From NCBI RefSeq assembly GCF_003367245.1, contig NZ_QRGR01000035.1, forward strand, positions 1-62,416: a stretch of DNA of 62,416 nt, given 5' to 3'. The position numbers and the translations under genes are program-made. The DNA is from Pontibacter diazotrophicus (GTDB lineage: Bacteria; Bacteroidota; Bacteroidia; Cytophagales; Hymenobacteraceae). The notes below the pieces were generated by a model. The model saw only the letters and a list, made by a program, of their open reading frames with translations, had not been told where the DNA came from and did no database searches. Shown here piece after piece: positions 44,578 to 53,812 of the stretch; within the stretch, counting starts at the first letter, position 1, and the number at the start of each line of letters is the position of its first letter.

Positions 44578-46800
44578 ATGACGAAAGAGAGAATGACACA
44601 GGTAAAAATGGGCGACCCGCTAAGCCGCGTGGAAAGCCTGTTAAAGGTAACAGGCGGAGCAAAGTATGCAGCGGAGTATAACCTGCCAAACGAAGCCATT
44701 GGTGTGCTGGCAACCAGTACCATAGCCAGAGGCCGCATCAAAAACATCGACACCAGGGAAGCTGAAAGAGCGCCTGGTGTGGTGGCAGTTGTTACACATG
44801 AGAATGCTCCTGAAATACCCGGTTACAGTGCCTCTGTCGATAACGAGGGCTCCAGGGTGTATGGGCAGGAGTTCCGTTTGTTTTTTGACGGCACAATCTA
44901 TCATAACTATCAACCCATCGCGCTGGTGATAGCCGATACGTTTGCCCGGGCTGATCAGGCAGCCACACTACTAAAAGTAACCTACGAGGAAGAGTCTCAT
45001 GACACAGATGTAAGAAACAGCTTGGACAAAGCCTTTAAGCCGGAGCGCCACGACGACTATTCCCGTGGCGAAGCTGGTGCATATAAATCAGCCCCGGTTA
45101 AAATAGAGCAGGAGTACCAGACGCCAATCCAGGTGCACAACCCCATGGAGCCGCATGTCACGACTGCCGTTTGGGAAGGAGACAACAAGGTAACGGTTTA
45201 CAATAAAACCCAGGCCACAAAAATATCGCAGAAAGAGATCGCGAAGTCGTTTGAGTTAGATGAAGAAAACGTGCGGGCGTATTCTCCTTTTGTTGGCGGG
45301 GCCTTTGGCAGCTCCTCCCGTGTGTGGCCGCAGGAAATGGCTGCCATTATGGGAGCAAAAGTAACAGGCCGGCCGGTGCAGGTGGTGCTAAAGCGTAACC
45401 AGGTGTTCAATATGGTAGGTTACAGGCCCCGCTCTGTTCAGAAATTCAGCATTGGCGCCACCACTGATGGCACTTTAACCGGCATTACGCACGACGCCTA
45501 TGGCTCCACCTCGCAGTATGAGCAGTTCACAGAGCGCCTCCTTGATCCAACCAAAACGATGTACAGTTGCCCGAACTTAGACTCCAGGTACAAACTGGTG
45601 CGGCTGGATATGAGTACGCCCTGCTGGACACGCGGCCCCGGCGAAACAAGTGGTTCCTTTGCTCTGGAGTCTGCGATGGATGAGTTGGCCTATGCGCTGA
45701 ACATGGACCCTTTGGCCCTGCGCCTCAAAAACTACGCTGAAAAAGACCCTGAGAATGACAAGCCCTGGTCGAGCAACTATCTAATGGAGTGCTATGAACA
45801 GGGGGCAGAGCGCTTTGGCTGGAGCAAACGCAACCCAGAGCCCCGCTCAATGCGCGAGGGGGACTGGCTAATCGGTATGGGTATGGCTTCTGGTATATAC
45901 AAAGCCGCCCGCGACAGGGCCGTAGTTCGGGCAAAGCTTTCTCCTGATGGTTCACTCCTGGTGCAAAGCGCGGTGGCCGATACAGGTCCTGGCTCAGCAA
46001 CTATTTTCACACAAATAGCAGCTGACGTAATGGGTACCGCTATAGAAAACACCCGCTTTGAATGGGGCGACTCCACCCTACCCTATGCACCGGGTCAGTT
46101 TGGTTCACATACCACAGCCTCAGTTGGCTCAGCTGTATATGAAGTTTGCACGGCGCTGAAGCAGCGACTCCAGCAACTAGCTACAGGCACAGCAAGCGCG
46201 GCTATGCAGCAGGCCGGCCCCGACGAACTGGTGTTTGAAAACGGGACAATGGGACTAAAAGACCGCTCTGCCAGCCTCAGCTATGGGGAAATCCTGAAAC
46301 AGCAAAACCTGCCGCAACTGGAGGTTATCAAGGAGTCTGAAGGCGGCCCTTTACTGGATGAGTATTCGAGCAAGTCTTTCTGTGCCAATTTTGTGGAGGT
46401 GCGGGTGCATGCGGCCACCGGTGAGGTAAGGATAAACAAAGTAGTATCAGCTGTGGACGCCGGCAAAATCATGAACTATAAAACTGCCGAAAGCCAGGTG
46501 TATGGTTCTGTTGTCTGGGGTATAGGTATTGCTTTGATGGAAGAGGGAAAGATAGACCATCGCTTCGGCCGGCATGTAAACAACGATCTGGAGAAGTACC
46601 ACGTGCCGATAAGCGCAGATGTGCCTGAAGTAGATGTTATCCTCATCAACAAACCGGACCCTGTCGTGGACCCGATGGGTGCGAAAGGTATAGGTGAGAT
46701 TCCTTTGATAGGCTTTACTGCAGCTGTCGCTAATGCGGTGTATCATGCCACCGGCAAACGCATCCGTGAACTACCTATTACACCTGCCAAGCTTGTATAG
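44578..46800 (+). CDS. Molybdopterin-binding catalytic subunit of PaoABC/YagTSR-type oxidoreductase
   Basis: 740 residues. It starts with GDPLSRVESLLKVTGGAKYA, the usual family N-terminus. Cofactor-binding blocks are PFVGGAFGSSSRVWPQE, RGPGETSGSFALESAMDELA and GQFGSHTTASVGSAVYE. The catalytic glutamate is in MGAKGIGEIPLIGFTAAV near the C-terminus. The short length and the lack of an internal signal fit PaoC/YagR rather than xanthine dehydrogenase. PaoABC oxidises aromatic aldehydes in the periplasm for detoxification. Substrate here is inferred from subunit type only. No molybdenum-cofactor maturation gene (paoD-like) is adjacent. Confidence 0.95.
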   Translation: MTKERMTQVKMGDPLSRVESLLKVTGGAKYAAEYNLPNEAIGVLATSTIARGRIKNIDTREAERAPGVVAVVTHENAPEIPGYSASVDNEGSRVYGQEFRLFFDGTIYHNYQPIALVIADTFARADQAATLLKVTYEEESHDTDVRNSLDKAFKPERHDDYSRGEAGAYKSAPVKIEQEYQTPIQVHNPMEPHVTTAVWEGDNKVTVYNKTQATKISQKEIAKSFELDEENVRAYSPFVGGAFGSSSRVWPQEMAAIMGAKVTGRPVQVVLKRNQVFNMVGYRPRSVQKFSIGATTDGTLTGITHDAYGSTSQYEQFTERLLDPTKTMYSCPNLDSRYKLVRLDMSTPCWTRGPGETSGSFALESAMDELAYALNMDPLALRLKNYAEKDPENDKPWSSNYLMECYEQGAERFGWSKRNPEPRSMREGDWLIGMGMASGIYKAARDRAVVRAKLSPDGSLLVQSAVADTGPGSATIFTQIAADVMGTAIENTRFEWGDSTLPYAPGQFGSHTTASVGSAVYEVCTALKQRLQQLATGTASAAMQQAGPDELVFENGTMGLKDRSASLSYGEILKQQNLPQLEVIKESEGGPLLDEYSSKSFCANFVEVRVHAATGEVRINKVVSAVDAGKIMNYKTAESQVYGSVVWGIGIALMEEGKIDHRFGRHVNNDLEKYHVPISADVPEVDVILINKPDPVVDPMGAKGIGEIPLIGFTAAVANAVYHATGKRIRELPITPAKLV

Positions 46801-47290
46801 CTGAACTAGCTGCTAACGCCTGCGAACCTTCTGTTACAGCAGTAGCTCCGCCTTCATTGTGACATATCACCTGTAAAAGCTTGGACAGCACTTTACTTTT
46901 ACCTGATTTTCAAGATATTATAACAAACATAAAGCTAGGTGGATAAATGTGTGTAAAAATAAAACTAACCTTATTAGCTTTATTTAATCGTCAACTAAGT
47001 AAATTAGCGGCTGTTTAGTTACAATACTCAACTTTCCTGATGCAGCACCTAATCATATTAACGACATCTTTTAGTTTATCCTATAGCTATATGAATTAAA
47101 GTCTTAAATAAATCGCCCTTGCTGTGTATCCTGGGCAGCTAGTTGTTAGGGAGAACGCACAACACCAGCTCTTAAGGCAAAGCTGCATTATTCAGCATGG
47201 TATTCATAGCATCCTGATAACTATAGTATCTAACCTACAAACTCCTTACAAAGCCAAAAGTGGTTTTCACTTAACCACACATTATTATCT
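46801..47290. other. Intergenic region, no gene seen
   Basis: About 490 AT-rich bases between the oxidoreductase operon and the TcmP-like gene. Only short non-coding-looking frames occur; no hairpin terminator with T-tract was recognised. Confidence 0.5.
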
Positions 47291-48424
47291 ATGTCTGCAA
47301 CAGAACCTAATGATTTCTTTAAAGAGAGGCGGAGCTTTACGGAGATAAAACAAGAGATCCTGGGTTCATACTTCAATACATGGTGTAACATCCGGCTCGC
47401 TACTTTGAAGGCTGAAGCTAGAGAAGCCATGCTGTACATTGACCTGCACGCCGGGGACGGGCAAGACATGGCAGAAAATCCTGAACTGCCTGCTATATCC
47501 AAAGAGTATCTTTTAAAAAGTATCATAAAAAGCCCACTACTAAACAATTCGGTGAGGACTTTCTTCTGTGACAAAAGCAAAGCTGCACTGGAGCATGTAA
47601 GCCACAGTATGGAAGCGCTAGGGTTTTATGATGAACTTCTCCAGCCACCTGTCCCGCTGAACAATTCAGATAACAAAGCACAGATGGCAGAGCTTTTAGA
47701 AGCAGGCTGTCCGTCTCTGGCTTTTACCAATCCTTTCATTAGTGGTTATTCACAGCAAATGCTAATACAAGCTATCCATGCATGGCGCACAGACCTGTTC
47801 ATGCTCTTGTGCCCGGAAAACATGGTAAAGGCCTTAGCTGGGAAAAAAGTAAGTCAGCCGCTCATTGAGTTATTTGGAGAGCGGCTTCAGAACGTCAGCA
47901 ACTATTGCAGAAAAGAGAAGGATAACTATAGGCGCCAAGAGTATATCCTGGACAACCTGATGGGTGTGCTCCAGGACAAAGGATATTATACGCTGCTGTT
48001 CAAAGTAAATCAACCCGGGGTGGAACAGCCTTACCACTATCTGCTCTTCTCCTCCCCTGACAGCCATGCCTACCGAATCTTCAAGGAAACTATCCTGCCT
48101 TACAGCACTTACCAGGAGGATAATATACCTGTTTTTGCTGCCAATGAATTTGTCCAGGCGCAATTCTCCCTCTTTGAGCAGCGCCCGACCTACACAATTC
48201 CGAACCTGGTGGATCGCTTAGTAAATCAGGCGAGTCTTTATAAATACAAGTCCATCGAGAAGATATATGAACTTGATAGCTGTGGCACTAACTACACCAG
48301 AGAGAATTATGTAGCAGCATTTGAGCAGCTACGGAAAGAGGGAAAGATAGAACTGCTGAACGCCAAAACCATGCAGTCAATCAGGCAGCCTACGCCTGCT
48401 TCAGTGGTGAAATACAGCCTGTAG
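47291..48424 (+). CDS. Three-Cys-motif partner protein TcmP-like
   Basis: A 377-residue cytoplasmic protein. The N-terminal pattern FFKERRSFTEIKQEILGSYF, then LYIDLHAGDGQDM and SKEYLLKSI, resembles TcmP proteins, whose domain looks like a SAM-dependent methyltransferase (LYIDLHAGDG as motif I; FTNPF in place of the catalytic NPPF-type loop). Classical partners are phage-like Gp37/Gp68 proteins with a three-cysteine motif; none lies beside it. The C-terminal 90 residues look like a winged helix (YTRENYVAAFEQLRKEGKIEL). The biochemical role of the family is not established. It is convergent with two small unknown genes. Confidence 0.72.
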   Translation: MSATEPNDFFKERRSFTEIKQEILGSYFNTWCNIRLATLKAEAREAMLYIDLHAGDGQDMAENPELPAISKEYLLKSIIKSPLLNNSVRTFFCDKSKAALEHVSHSMEALGFYDELLQPPVPLNNSDNKAQMAELLEAGCPSLAFTNPFISGYSQQMLIQAIHAWRTDLFMLLCPENMVKALAGKKVSQPLIELFGERLQNVSNYCRKEKDNYRRQEYILDNLMGVLQDKGYYTLLFKVNQPGVEQPYHYLLFSSPDSHAYRIFKETILPYSTYQEDNIPVFAANEFVQAQFSLFEQRPTYTIPNLVDRLVNQASLYKYKSIEKIYELDSCGTNYTRENYVAAFEQLRKEGKIELLNAKTMQSIRQPTPASVVKYSL

Positions 48425-48482
48425 CACAGCATTCACCTAACGCACCAAAGCAGTGGCATGGCAGAATAACGCTCTAAAGCTG

Positions 48483-48893
48483 CTATCTTCTCTTATCAAA
48501 AATAACTGCAAAAATCAGTAAGGAAGAAGCAAAAAGTGCCACCGTAGTAAGCAGGCTTCCGTGCAAAAGAATGCCTCCGTCTTTGATCTTCCTTACATTT
48601 TCCGCCGCATCAATCGGCTTTGTTTTCTTATTGTTGATGTCGAATTCAACGTAATCACCAATGCGAAACTCACCTCTTGTGTCTTCGTACCAGACCACTG
48701 ACTTGGCTTTCCTTAGCACCCTGCTTTTAAGTTTATCTTCGTAAACCTCAATGTAAAGCAAATTGGCTGTAGGAAGCGAATTTTCTGTGCTACGTGTAGT
48801 GCTGCTGGCTGTTTCTGTTACATTAGCCTTCATAAGCTGAAGTTCGCTAGCAAAACCAACCGGTTTTACGGCAATGACTGTTCCTTGAGGCAT
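48483..48893 (-). CDS. MPQG-family small protein with C-terminal membrane helix
   Basis: 136 residues, beginning MPQGTVIAVKPVGFASELQL. The middle (YIEVYEDKLKSRVL, VVWYEDTRGEFRIGDYVEFD) looks like a small beta-barrel, perhaps OB-fold or SH3-like. The C-terminal part (SLLTTVALFASSLLIFAVIF) is a single membrane helix followed by DKRR, so the soluble part would face the cytoplasm. The first 13 residues are identical to those of the next upstream gene. I recognise no family. Same strand as its paralogue, 86 bases apart. Confidence 0.75.
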   Translation of the reverse strand: MPQGTVIAVKPVGFASELQLMKANVTETASSTTRSTENSLPTANLLYIEVYEDKLKSRVLRKAKSVVWYEDTRGEFRIGDYVEFDINNKKTKPIDAAENVRKIKDGGILLHGSLLTTVALFASSLLIFAVIFDKRR

Positions 48894-48979
48894 GGCTATA
48901 GGTGTTTATGTTTACATCATGAACAAAAAAATTAAATAGAAAAAGGTGACAGAGGACTGAAACAGGGCAATTTCTACGG

Positions 48980-49285
48980 CTAAACCTTTCTCAAGTCATA
49001 CCCAAACTTAAAAGGGACTCTGCCAACTTTAAAATCGAAAACTGTAGCATCGGGGTTATTACATTCTCCATCTCTGAAATCAGAAGGCAACTGATCCTCA
49101 CGTATCAAAAAAACAATTTTTTCTCGTGGCTCTACGTTTGGCTCTCCTTTAGGATCACAAACATCAAGATCTCCTCGTAAAATCCTTTGCCTGTCAATCC
49201 CCTTGAAATGTGTTTCTATAATTTCATTGAACTCATTCTCATGCAGTCCAACTGGCTTAACAGCTATTACAGTTCCTTGTGGCAT
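48980..49285 (-). CDS. MPQG-family small soluble protein
   Basis: 101 residues, beginning MPQGTVIAVKPVGLHENEFN. The rest (HFKGIDRQRILRGDLDVCD, EKIVFLIREDQLPSDFRDGE, KVGRVPFKFGYDLRKV) has a beta-rich, charged character without a membrane segment or signal peptide. Only the first 13 residues match the neighbouring 136-residue protein; DNA for that block is diverged (TTCCTTGTGGCAT against TTCCTTGAGGCAT), so amino-acid conservation is selected. It is divergent from the adenylate cyclase gene, 135 bases away. Function unknown. Confidence 0.72.
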   Translation of the reverse strand: MPQGTVIAVKPVGLHENEFNEIIETHFKGIDRQRILRGDLDVCDPKGEPNVEPREKIVFLIREDQLPSDFRDGECNNPDATVFDFKVGRVPFKFGYDLRKV

Positions 49286-49420
49286 AATACAACTATCTTA
49301 TTTTTTAGACTTTGATACTTAATATATAATGACGTTTACTTCAAATAAAAGTACTAAATTATATTTAAATAAATATACACCGTATATACATTTAATTTTA
49401 TTTATTCATAATTAATTAAC

Positions 49421-52400
49421 ATGATTAAATATTTCCTCTTTACCTTATCCTTTCTGTTAGGTAGTAACAGGGTGTTGGCGCAACTGGGCGATCCTTTTGT
49501 GCAGAGCTATCCTCCATCTGCCTATCAAAATAAAGGGTTTGTCTCAAGCCCACAGAACTGGGATATAATACAGGACAACAGAGGCATTATGTATGTCAGC
49601 AACACCAGTGGTGTGCTGGAATATGACGGCCTTACCTGGCAGTTGGTCAAAGGAACAGCTTATGAGAGTCGATTTCAATTAGCTAAAAACAGCGAGGGCA
49701 GAATATTTGTCGGCAGCACCAACGATTTTGGCTACCTAGCACCAGACACTTCCGGCAAAATGCAGTTCATTTCCTTGCTGCCACACCTGAAAGGCAGGTA
49801 TCCAGAAGTACGTATAGGCAAAATAGCAGCTGTGGGGGCAGATATATATTTTAGTGCCCAAAACGGCCTCTTTCGCTGGTCTGGCAAGGGTTTTAAGGTT
49901 TGGGAGAGCAAAACCGGACTCGGCCGTATTTTCTCTGCCCAAAATAAACTTTACCTCATCGATAAGAAAAAGGGACTCTGTGTACTGGAAAACGATCGCT
50001 TTAAAACCTTGCCAGGGGGCAAAAGTTTCATTGGCTTAAATACGATAGCCCTTCTACCCTTTCCAGAGCATACAGAAGCAGCAAGCAGCTTTTTTGTGGT
50101 CACTTTCGACCAAGGCTTGTACACGTTCAGAGACCAGGAACTGAAAAAGCTAGAGGCTACACCTGCCAAAGTGCTGGAACAAGAGTATTTTATGCAGGGG
50201 CTAATGTTAGCAGACGGAACCATTGCCCTTGCTACCCTCTCTAACGGCGTGGTGGTAATGAATTACGAAGGGCAGATTAATAATGTGATAGACAAACAAA
50301 ATGGCTTAAGCGACAACGGTGTTTTAAACCTCTACACAGACAAAGAAGGAGGCCTGTGGGCTGGCTTAAATAAAGGTATTAGCCGCATTGAATACCCCTC
50401 TCCTGTGACTTATCTGAGCGCATCTTCGGGTCTGGAAGGTATAGTACTAGATGTGCTGAAGAAAAATGAGAGATTATACGCCGGCACGTCTTCGGGCTTG
50501 TTTGTATCAAACGAGAAGGAAGCACTTCCTTCGTTCCGGAAGCTACCTGAACTGCAGAATGAGGTATGGCAGGTGCTCGATGTAGGCAACTCACTGCTGG
50601 TAGTAAGCACACCCGGGGTATACTTACTGAAAGAAAACAAGTTGACGAGGATTTCCCCTCCAACAGAAAATATTATTTATAAGTCCATTTATCGCTCAAA
50701 CCGCAACAAAGACAAATTTTACATAGGATCCTCCGATGGCCTGTCTGCGCTCACCCACCATAAGGGAAGGTGGAAATGGGAAGGAAAAATAAAAGGAGTA
50801 AACCACGATGTTATCTGGCTGGCAGCCGACAAGGACGATGTGCTTTGGGCCTCCTGTGACAATAACATCTCTGCTATCGACGACTCAGAAGAGTATGGTT
50901 TACAACCTCCTGTACGAAACCTCAAGCCTGCGGCTAATATGGCTAAAGACCTGCGCAGGTTTCAAGCACATTCCATAAACGGCAATATATACTTCGGTAC
51001 CAGCAAGGGCATTTATACTTTTAAGAAGCATGGAGAGCGGTTTCAGCTAACACCTGATGCTACGTTTGGCGCTAATTTGGCAGACGGATCCCGCGAAGCA
51101 ATAAACCTGACCGAAGACAAAAAAGGACATATATGGCTGACTTCAGAGTTCCGCACCGGACGGTTACGCAAACTCCAGGACAAAGCTTATGTCTGGGATA
51201 CTATCCCTTTAAGCCGGATGCCCCGTGTGGATGTCTGGACAATTTACACGGATGCAGAAGGCGTAGTATGGTTAGGCACTACCGAAGGCATTTTCCGGTA
51301 CAACCCACATGTTCCCAAAGACTATAAAATGCGGCAGCACACTGTTCTCAGGAAAATAAAGCTGTCAGGTGATTCCACGGTGTTTTTTGGAGCCTTTGCT
51401 AAAAACGATGCTGCTACAGTAGAGCAGTCGCCCAGATTTAAGTTTAAGCTGCCGCATGCCATTCGATCCATCAGCTTTGAATATGCAGCCACTTCTTTTG
51501 ATGCACCCGGCCAGCATCTGTACAGCTATATGCTGGAGGGCGAGGACGAAAAGTGGTCGCACTGGACTTCAGAAACAAAAAAGGAATTTACCGGACTGGA
51601 TGAAGGGGATTATGTATTTAAAGTGAAGTCAAAGAATGTATACGGTGCTGTTAGCCCGGTTTCAACGTTCGAGTTTGCTTCCTTGCCTCCGTTTTACCGG
51701 ACCTGGTGGGCCTACAGTCTCTATGTTATCCTCTGGGGCCTCATTGTCTGGGGTATCATCAAAATTAAGCACCAGAACCTGATCGAGTCCAAAAGAAGCC
51801 TGGAAAAACTGGTGCATGAGCGGACGGCGCAGTTAGAGGCCGAAAAGAAAAAGTCCGATGACCTGCTTCTAAACATCCTGCCTGCTGCAACCGCCGAGGA
51901 ACTGAAAGCCAATGGCCGCACCGTAGCCAGAAGCTATGATAAAGTGACCGTCTTGTTCACCGACTTCAAAGACTTTACCAGGATAAGCGAAGACCTGACG
52001 CCGGAAGAATTAGTAGCTGTCATTGACTTTTACTTTTGCGCCTTCGACCGCATCATAGCGAAATACAACATAGAGAAGATAAAAACGATTGGGGATGCTT
52101 ATATGTGCGCGGGAGGCATACCGGACCCGAATGCAAACACACCTGCCGATGTGGTGAAGGCCGGGTTGGAAATCTTATCCTTTGTAGAAGGCCTGAACCC
52201 GGAGAACCGGCCAAAAAAGCATAAATTTGAAATTAGAATCGGTATTCATACCGGGCCAGTGGTAGCCGGCATTGTAGGCACACAAAAGTTCGCATACGAC
52301 ATCTGGGGTGACACCGTGAACACAGCAGCCCGTATGGAGTCCAGCTGCCAGGAAGGGAAAGTGAACATCTCAGGAGCAACGTATGAACTTGTGAAAGACG

Positions 52401-52501
52401 AGTTTATTTGTTCTTATCGGGGTAAAATAGACGCAAAAAACAAAGGCGAGATTGACATGTACTTTGTAGAAGCAGTTGTTCCTTCACCAGTATTGATATA
52501 A
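49421..52501 (+). CDS. Periplasmic beta-propeller sensor fused to adenylate cyclase
   Basis: 1026 residues. After a signal peptide (VLAQ, about 21 residues) come two-component-regulator propeller repeats (about 25-640; QDNRGIMYVSNTSGVLEYDG, DKEGGLWAGLNKGISRIE, DAEGVVWLGTTEGIFRYNP). A Y_Y_Y domain (about 670-750; YSYMLEGEDEKWSHWT), one membrane helix (about 762-782), a coiled coil and a class III cyclase domain (about 838-1015) follow. Metal-binding Asp is in TVLFTDFKDFT. Lys in IEKIKTIGDAYM and Asp in YDIWGDTVNTAARM mark ATP rather than GTP preference. The sensor half is that of hybrid two-component systems, but the output is cAMP. The ligand is unknown, perhaps a sugar. Confidence 0.93.
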   Translation: MIKYFLFTLSFLLGSNRVLAQLGDPFVQSYPPSAYQNKGFVSSPQNWDIIQDNRGIMYVSNTSGVLEYDGLTWQLVKGTAYESRFQLAKNSEGRIFVGSTNDFGYLAPDTSGKMQFISLLPHLKGRYPEVRIGKIAAVGADIYFSAQNGLFRWSGKGFKVWESKTGLGRIFSAQNKLYLIDKKKGLCVLENDRFKTLPGGKSFIGLNTIALLPFPEHTEAASSFFVVTFDQGLYTFRDQELKKLEATPAKVLEQEYFMQGLMLADGTIALATLSNGVVVMNYEGQINNVIDKQNGLSDNGVLNLYTDKEGGLWAGLNKGISRIEYPSPVTYLSASSGLEGIVLDVLKKNERLYAGTSSGLFVSNEKEALPSFRKLPELQNEVWQVLDVGNSLLVVSTPGVYLLKENKLTRISPPTENIIYKSIYRSNRNKDKFYIGSSDGLSALTHHKGRWKWEGKIKGVNHDVIWLAADKDDVLWASCDNNISAIDDSEEYGLQPPVRNLKPAANMAKDLRRFQAHSINGNIYFGTSKGIYTFKKHGERFQLTPDATFGANLADGSREAINLTEDKKGHIWLTSEFRTGRLRKLQDKAYVWDTIPLSRMPRVDVWTIYTDAEGVVWLGTTEGIFRYNPHVPKDYKMRQHTVLRKIKLSGDSTVFFGAFAKNDAATVEQSPRFKFKLPHAIRSISFEYAATSFDAPGQHLYSYMLEGEDEKWSHWTSETKKEFTGLDEGDYVFKVKSKNVYGAVSPVSTFEFASLPPFYRTWWAYSLYVILWGLIVWGIIKIKHQNLIESKRSLEKLVHERTAQLEAEKKKSDDLLLNILPAATAEELKANGRTVARSYDKVTVLFTDFKDFTRISEDLTPEELVAVIDFYFCAFDRIIAKYNIEKIKTIGDAYMCAGGIPDPNANTPADVVKAGLEILSFVEGLNPENRPKKHKFEIRIGIHTGPVVAGIVGTQKFAYDIWGDTVNTAARMESSCQEGKVNISGATYELVKDEFICSYRGKIDAKNKGEIDMYFVEAVVPSPVLI

Positions 52502-52729
52502 AGCTTTATAGACCTCTTCGGCACCACCTTAGAAAGATAGTTCGCCCCTGTAGGCTGCTTCTCCTCTCGCTTGTATTAAACTCACGCTAAAAACTCCCTC
52601 TTTTCAGCAAAATGAAACAAACACTGGCTTTGTCATCCAGCTTTGCTCGGCTCGCCAGATGAAGCCATGTTTCCGTATCAGGAGTATACAGATTTATCTT
52701 TAAAGGAAATCCAGTAAAATCAGTGGCGC

Positions 52730-53668
52730 ATGAAACAAGCTATTATCATATCTTTAGGAAGCATAAACAAGGACATACAAGTAAGAACAGAGCGCTGGCC
52801 TGAACCAGGAGAAACGCTTTTATCCCAGGATTATATGACGCTAGGAGGCGGAAAAGCCGCCAACCGCGCCTACCTGGTTCGCAAACTGGGAGCCCCTTCG
52901 CTGTTGCTGGCCAGAACCGGAGATGATGAGGAAGCCAAAGAAGCACTTCAACCACTGAAGGAGGCGGGCGTAAACCTGGAGCATGTAAAACAAAGAAAGG
53001 GCCAACGCACAGGCCTTTCCATGGTCGTTGTTCGCGCTGACGGCAAGAAAACCATTATCCTCTCCGCAAACGCAAACCAAAAGTGGGAACAGGAAGGACC
53101 CGACCTGGTAGAGCAGGTTATTTCAGAGGCTCCTGAGGACTCTGTGCTTGCCGTTGATCTGGAAATACCCGCTGCTGTGGCAGGCAAAGCACTGCAAGCA
53201 GCTAAAAAAAGAAATTTTCAGGTAGTTCTGGATCCTTCACCCACTCACGCCCTCAAGGCAGAATACTATGAATTAGCCAACTTTCTGACACCCAATAAAT
53301 CGGAAGCAGAAAGTATGGTTGGTTTTGAAATTGAAAACAAGGAAGATGGCTTTCGGGCATGTGAGGCTATTCAGGAGAAGGGTGCACGCCATGTAATAGT
53401 AAAATTAGGGAAAGAGGGTTATGTGATGCTTTCAGACAATGAGCGGCATTTCGTTCCGGCGCCAGATGTGCAGGTAACCGACACCACAGGTGCAGGCGAT
53501 GCCTTTGCCGGGGCACTTGCTTTTGCACTTTGGGAGAAGCAGGATGCTTTGAGTGCTTTACGATTTGCTGTAACCGCCTCGTCTCTGGCTACAGAAACGT
53601 ATGGTTCACAACCAGCATATCCAGACCGAGCAACCATAGAGAATAAAATGGCTGCGTTTGAACTATAG
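52730..53668 (+). CDS. PfkB-family sugar kinase (ribokinase-like)
   Basis: A 312-residue cytoplasmic kinase. N-terminal substrate motif GSINKDIQVRTERWPEPGET and the GGGKAANRAYLVRKLGA block (GGKGANQA in classical ribokinase, so slightly changed) are present. The anion-hole and catalytic Asp lie in VTDTTGAGDAFAGALAFAL. LDPSPTHALKAEYYELANFL and TPNKSEAE fit ribokinase. Likely substrates are ribose or a related pentose. It reads in the same direction as the amidohydrolase 145 bases downstream. Regulation is not visible. Confidence 0.9.
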   Translation: MKQAIIISLGSINKDIQVRTERWPEPGETLLSQDYMTLGGGKAANRAYLVRKLGAPSLLLARTGDDEEAKEALQPLKEAGVNLEHVKQRKGQRTGLSMVVVRADGKKTIILSANANQKWEQEGPDLVEQVISEAPEDSVLAVDLEIPAAVAGKALQAAKKRNFQVVLDPSPTHALKAEYYELANFLTPNKSEAESMVGFEIENKEDGFRACEAIQEKGARHVIVKLGKEGYVMLSDNERHFVPAPDVQVTDTTGAGDAFAGALAFALWEKQDALSALRFAVTASSLATETYGSQPAYPDRATIENKMAAFEL

Positions 53669-53812
53669 AATAAGCTCTGCCTGTGTTATACCTTAGAAAA
53701 AATCAACGTAAAGCTATACCTGTAATAAAATCAAATAGGCCACTTTCTGCAGTAAAGAGACTAAAAGTCCGAAGCAGCAGGTGAACTATAACTTTTCATT
53801 AAAAGCATAACT

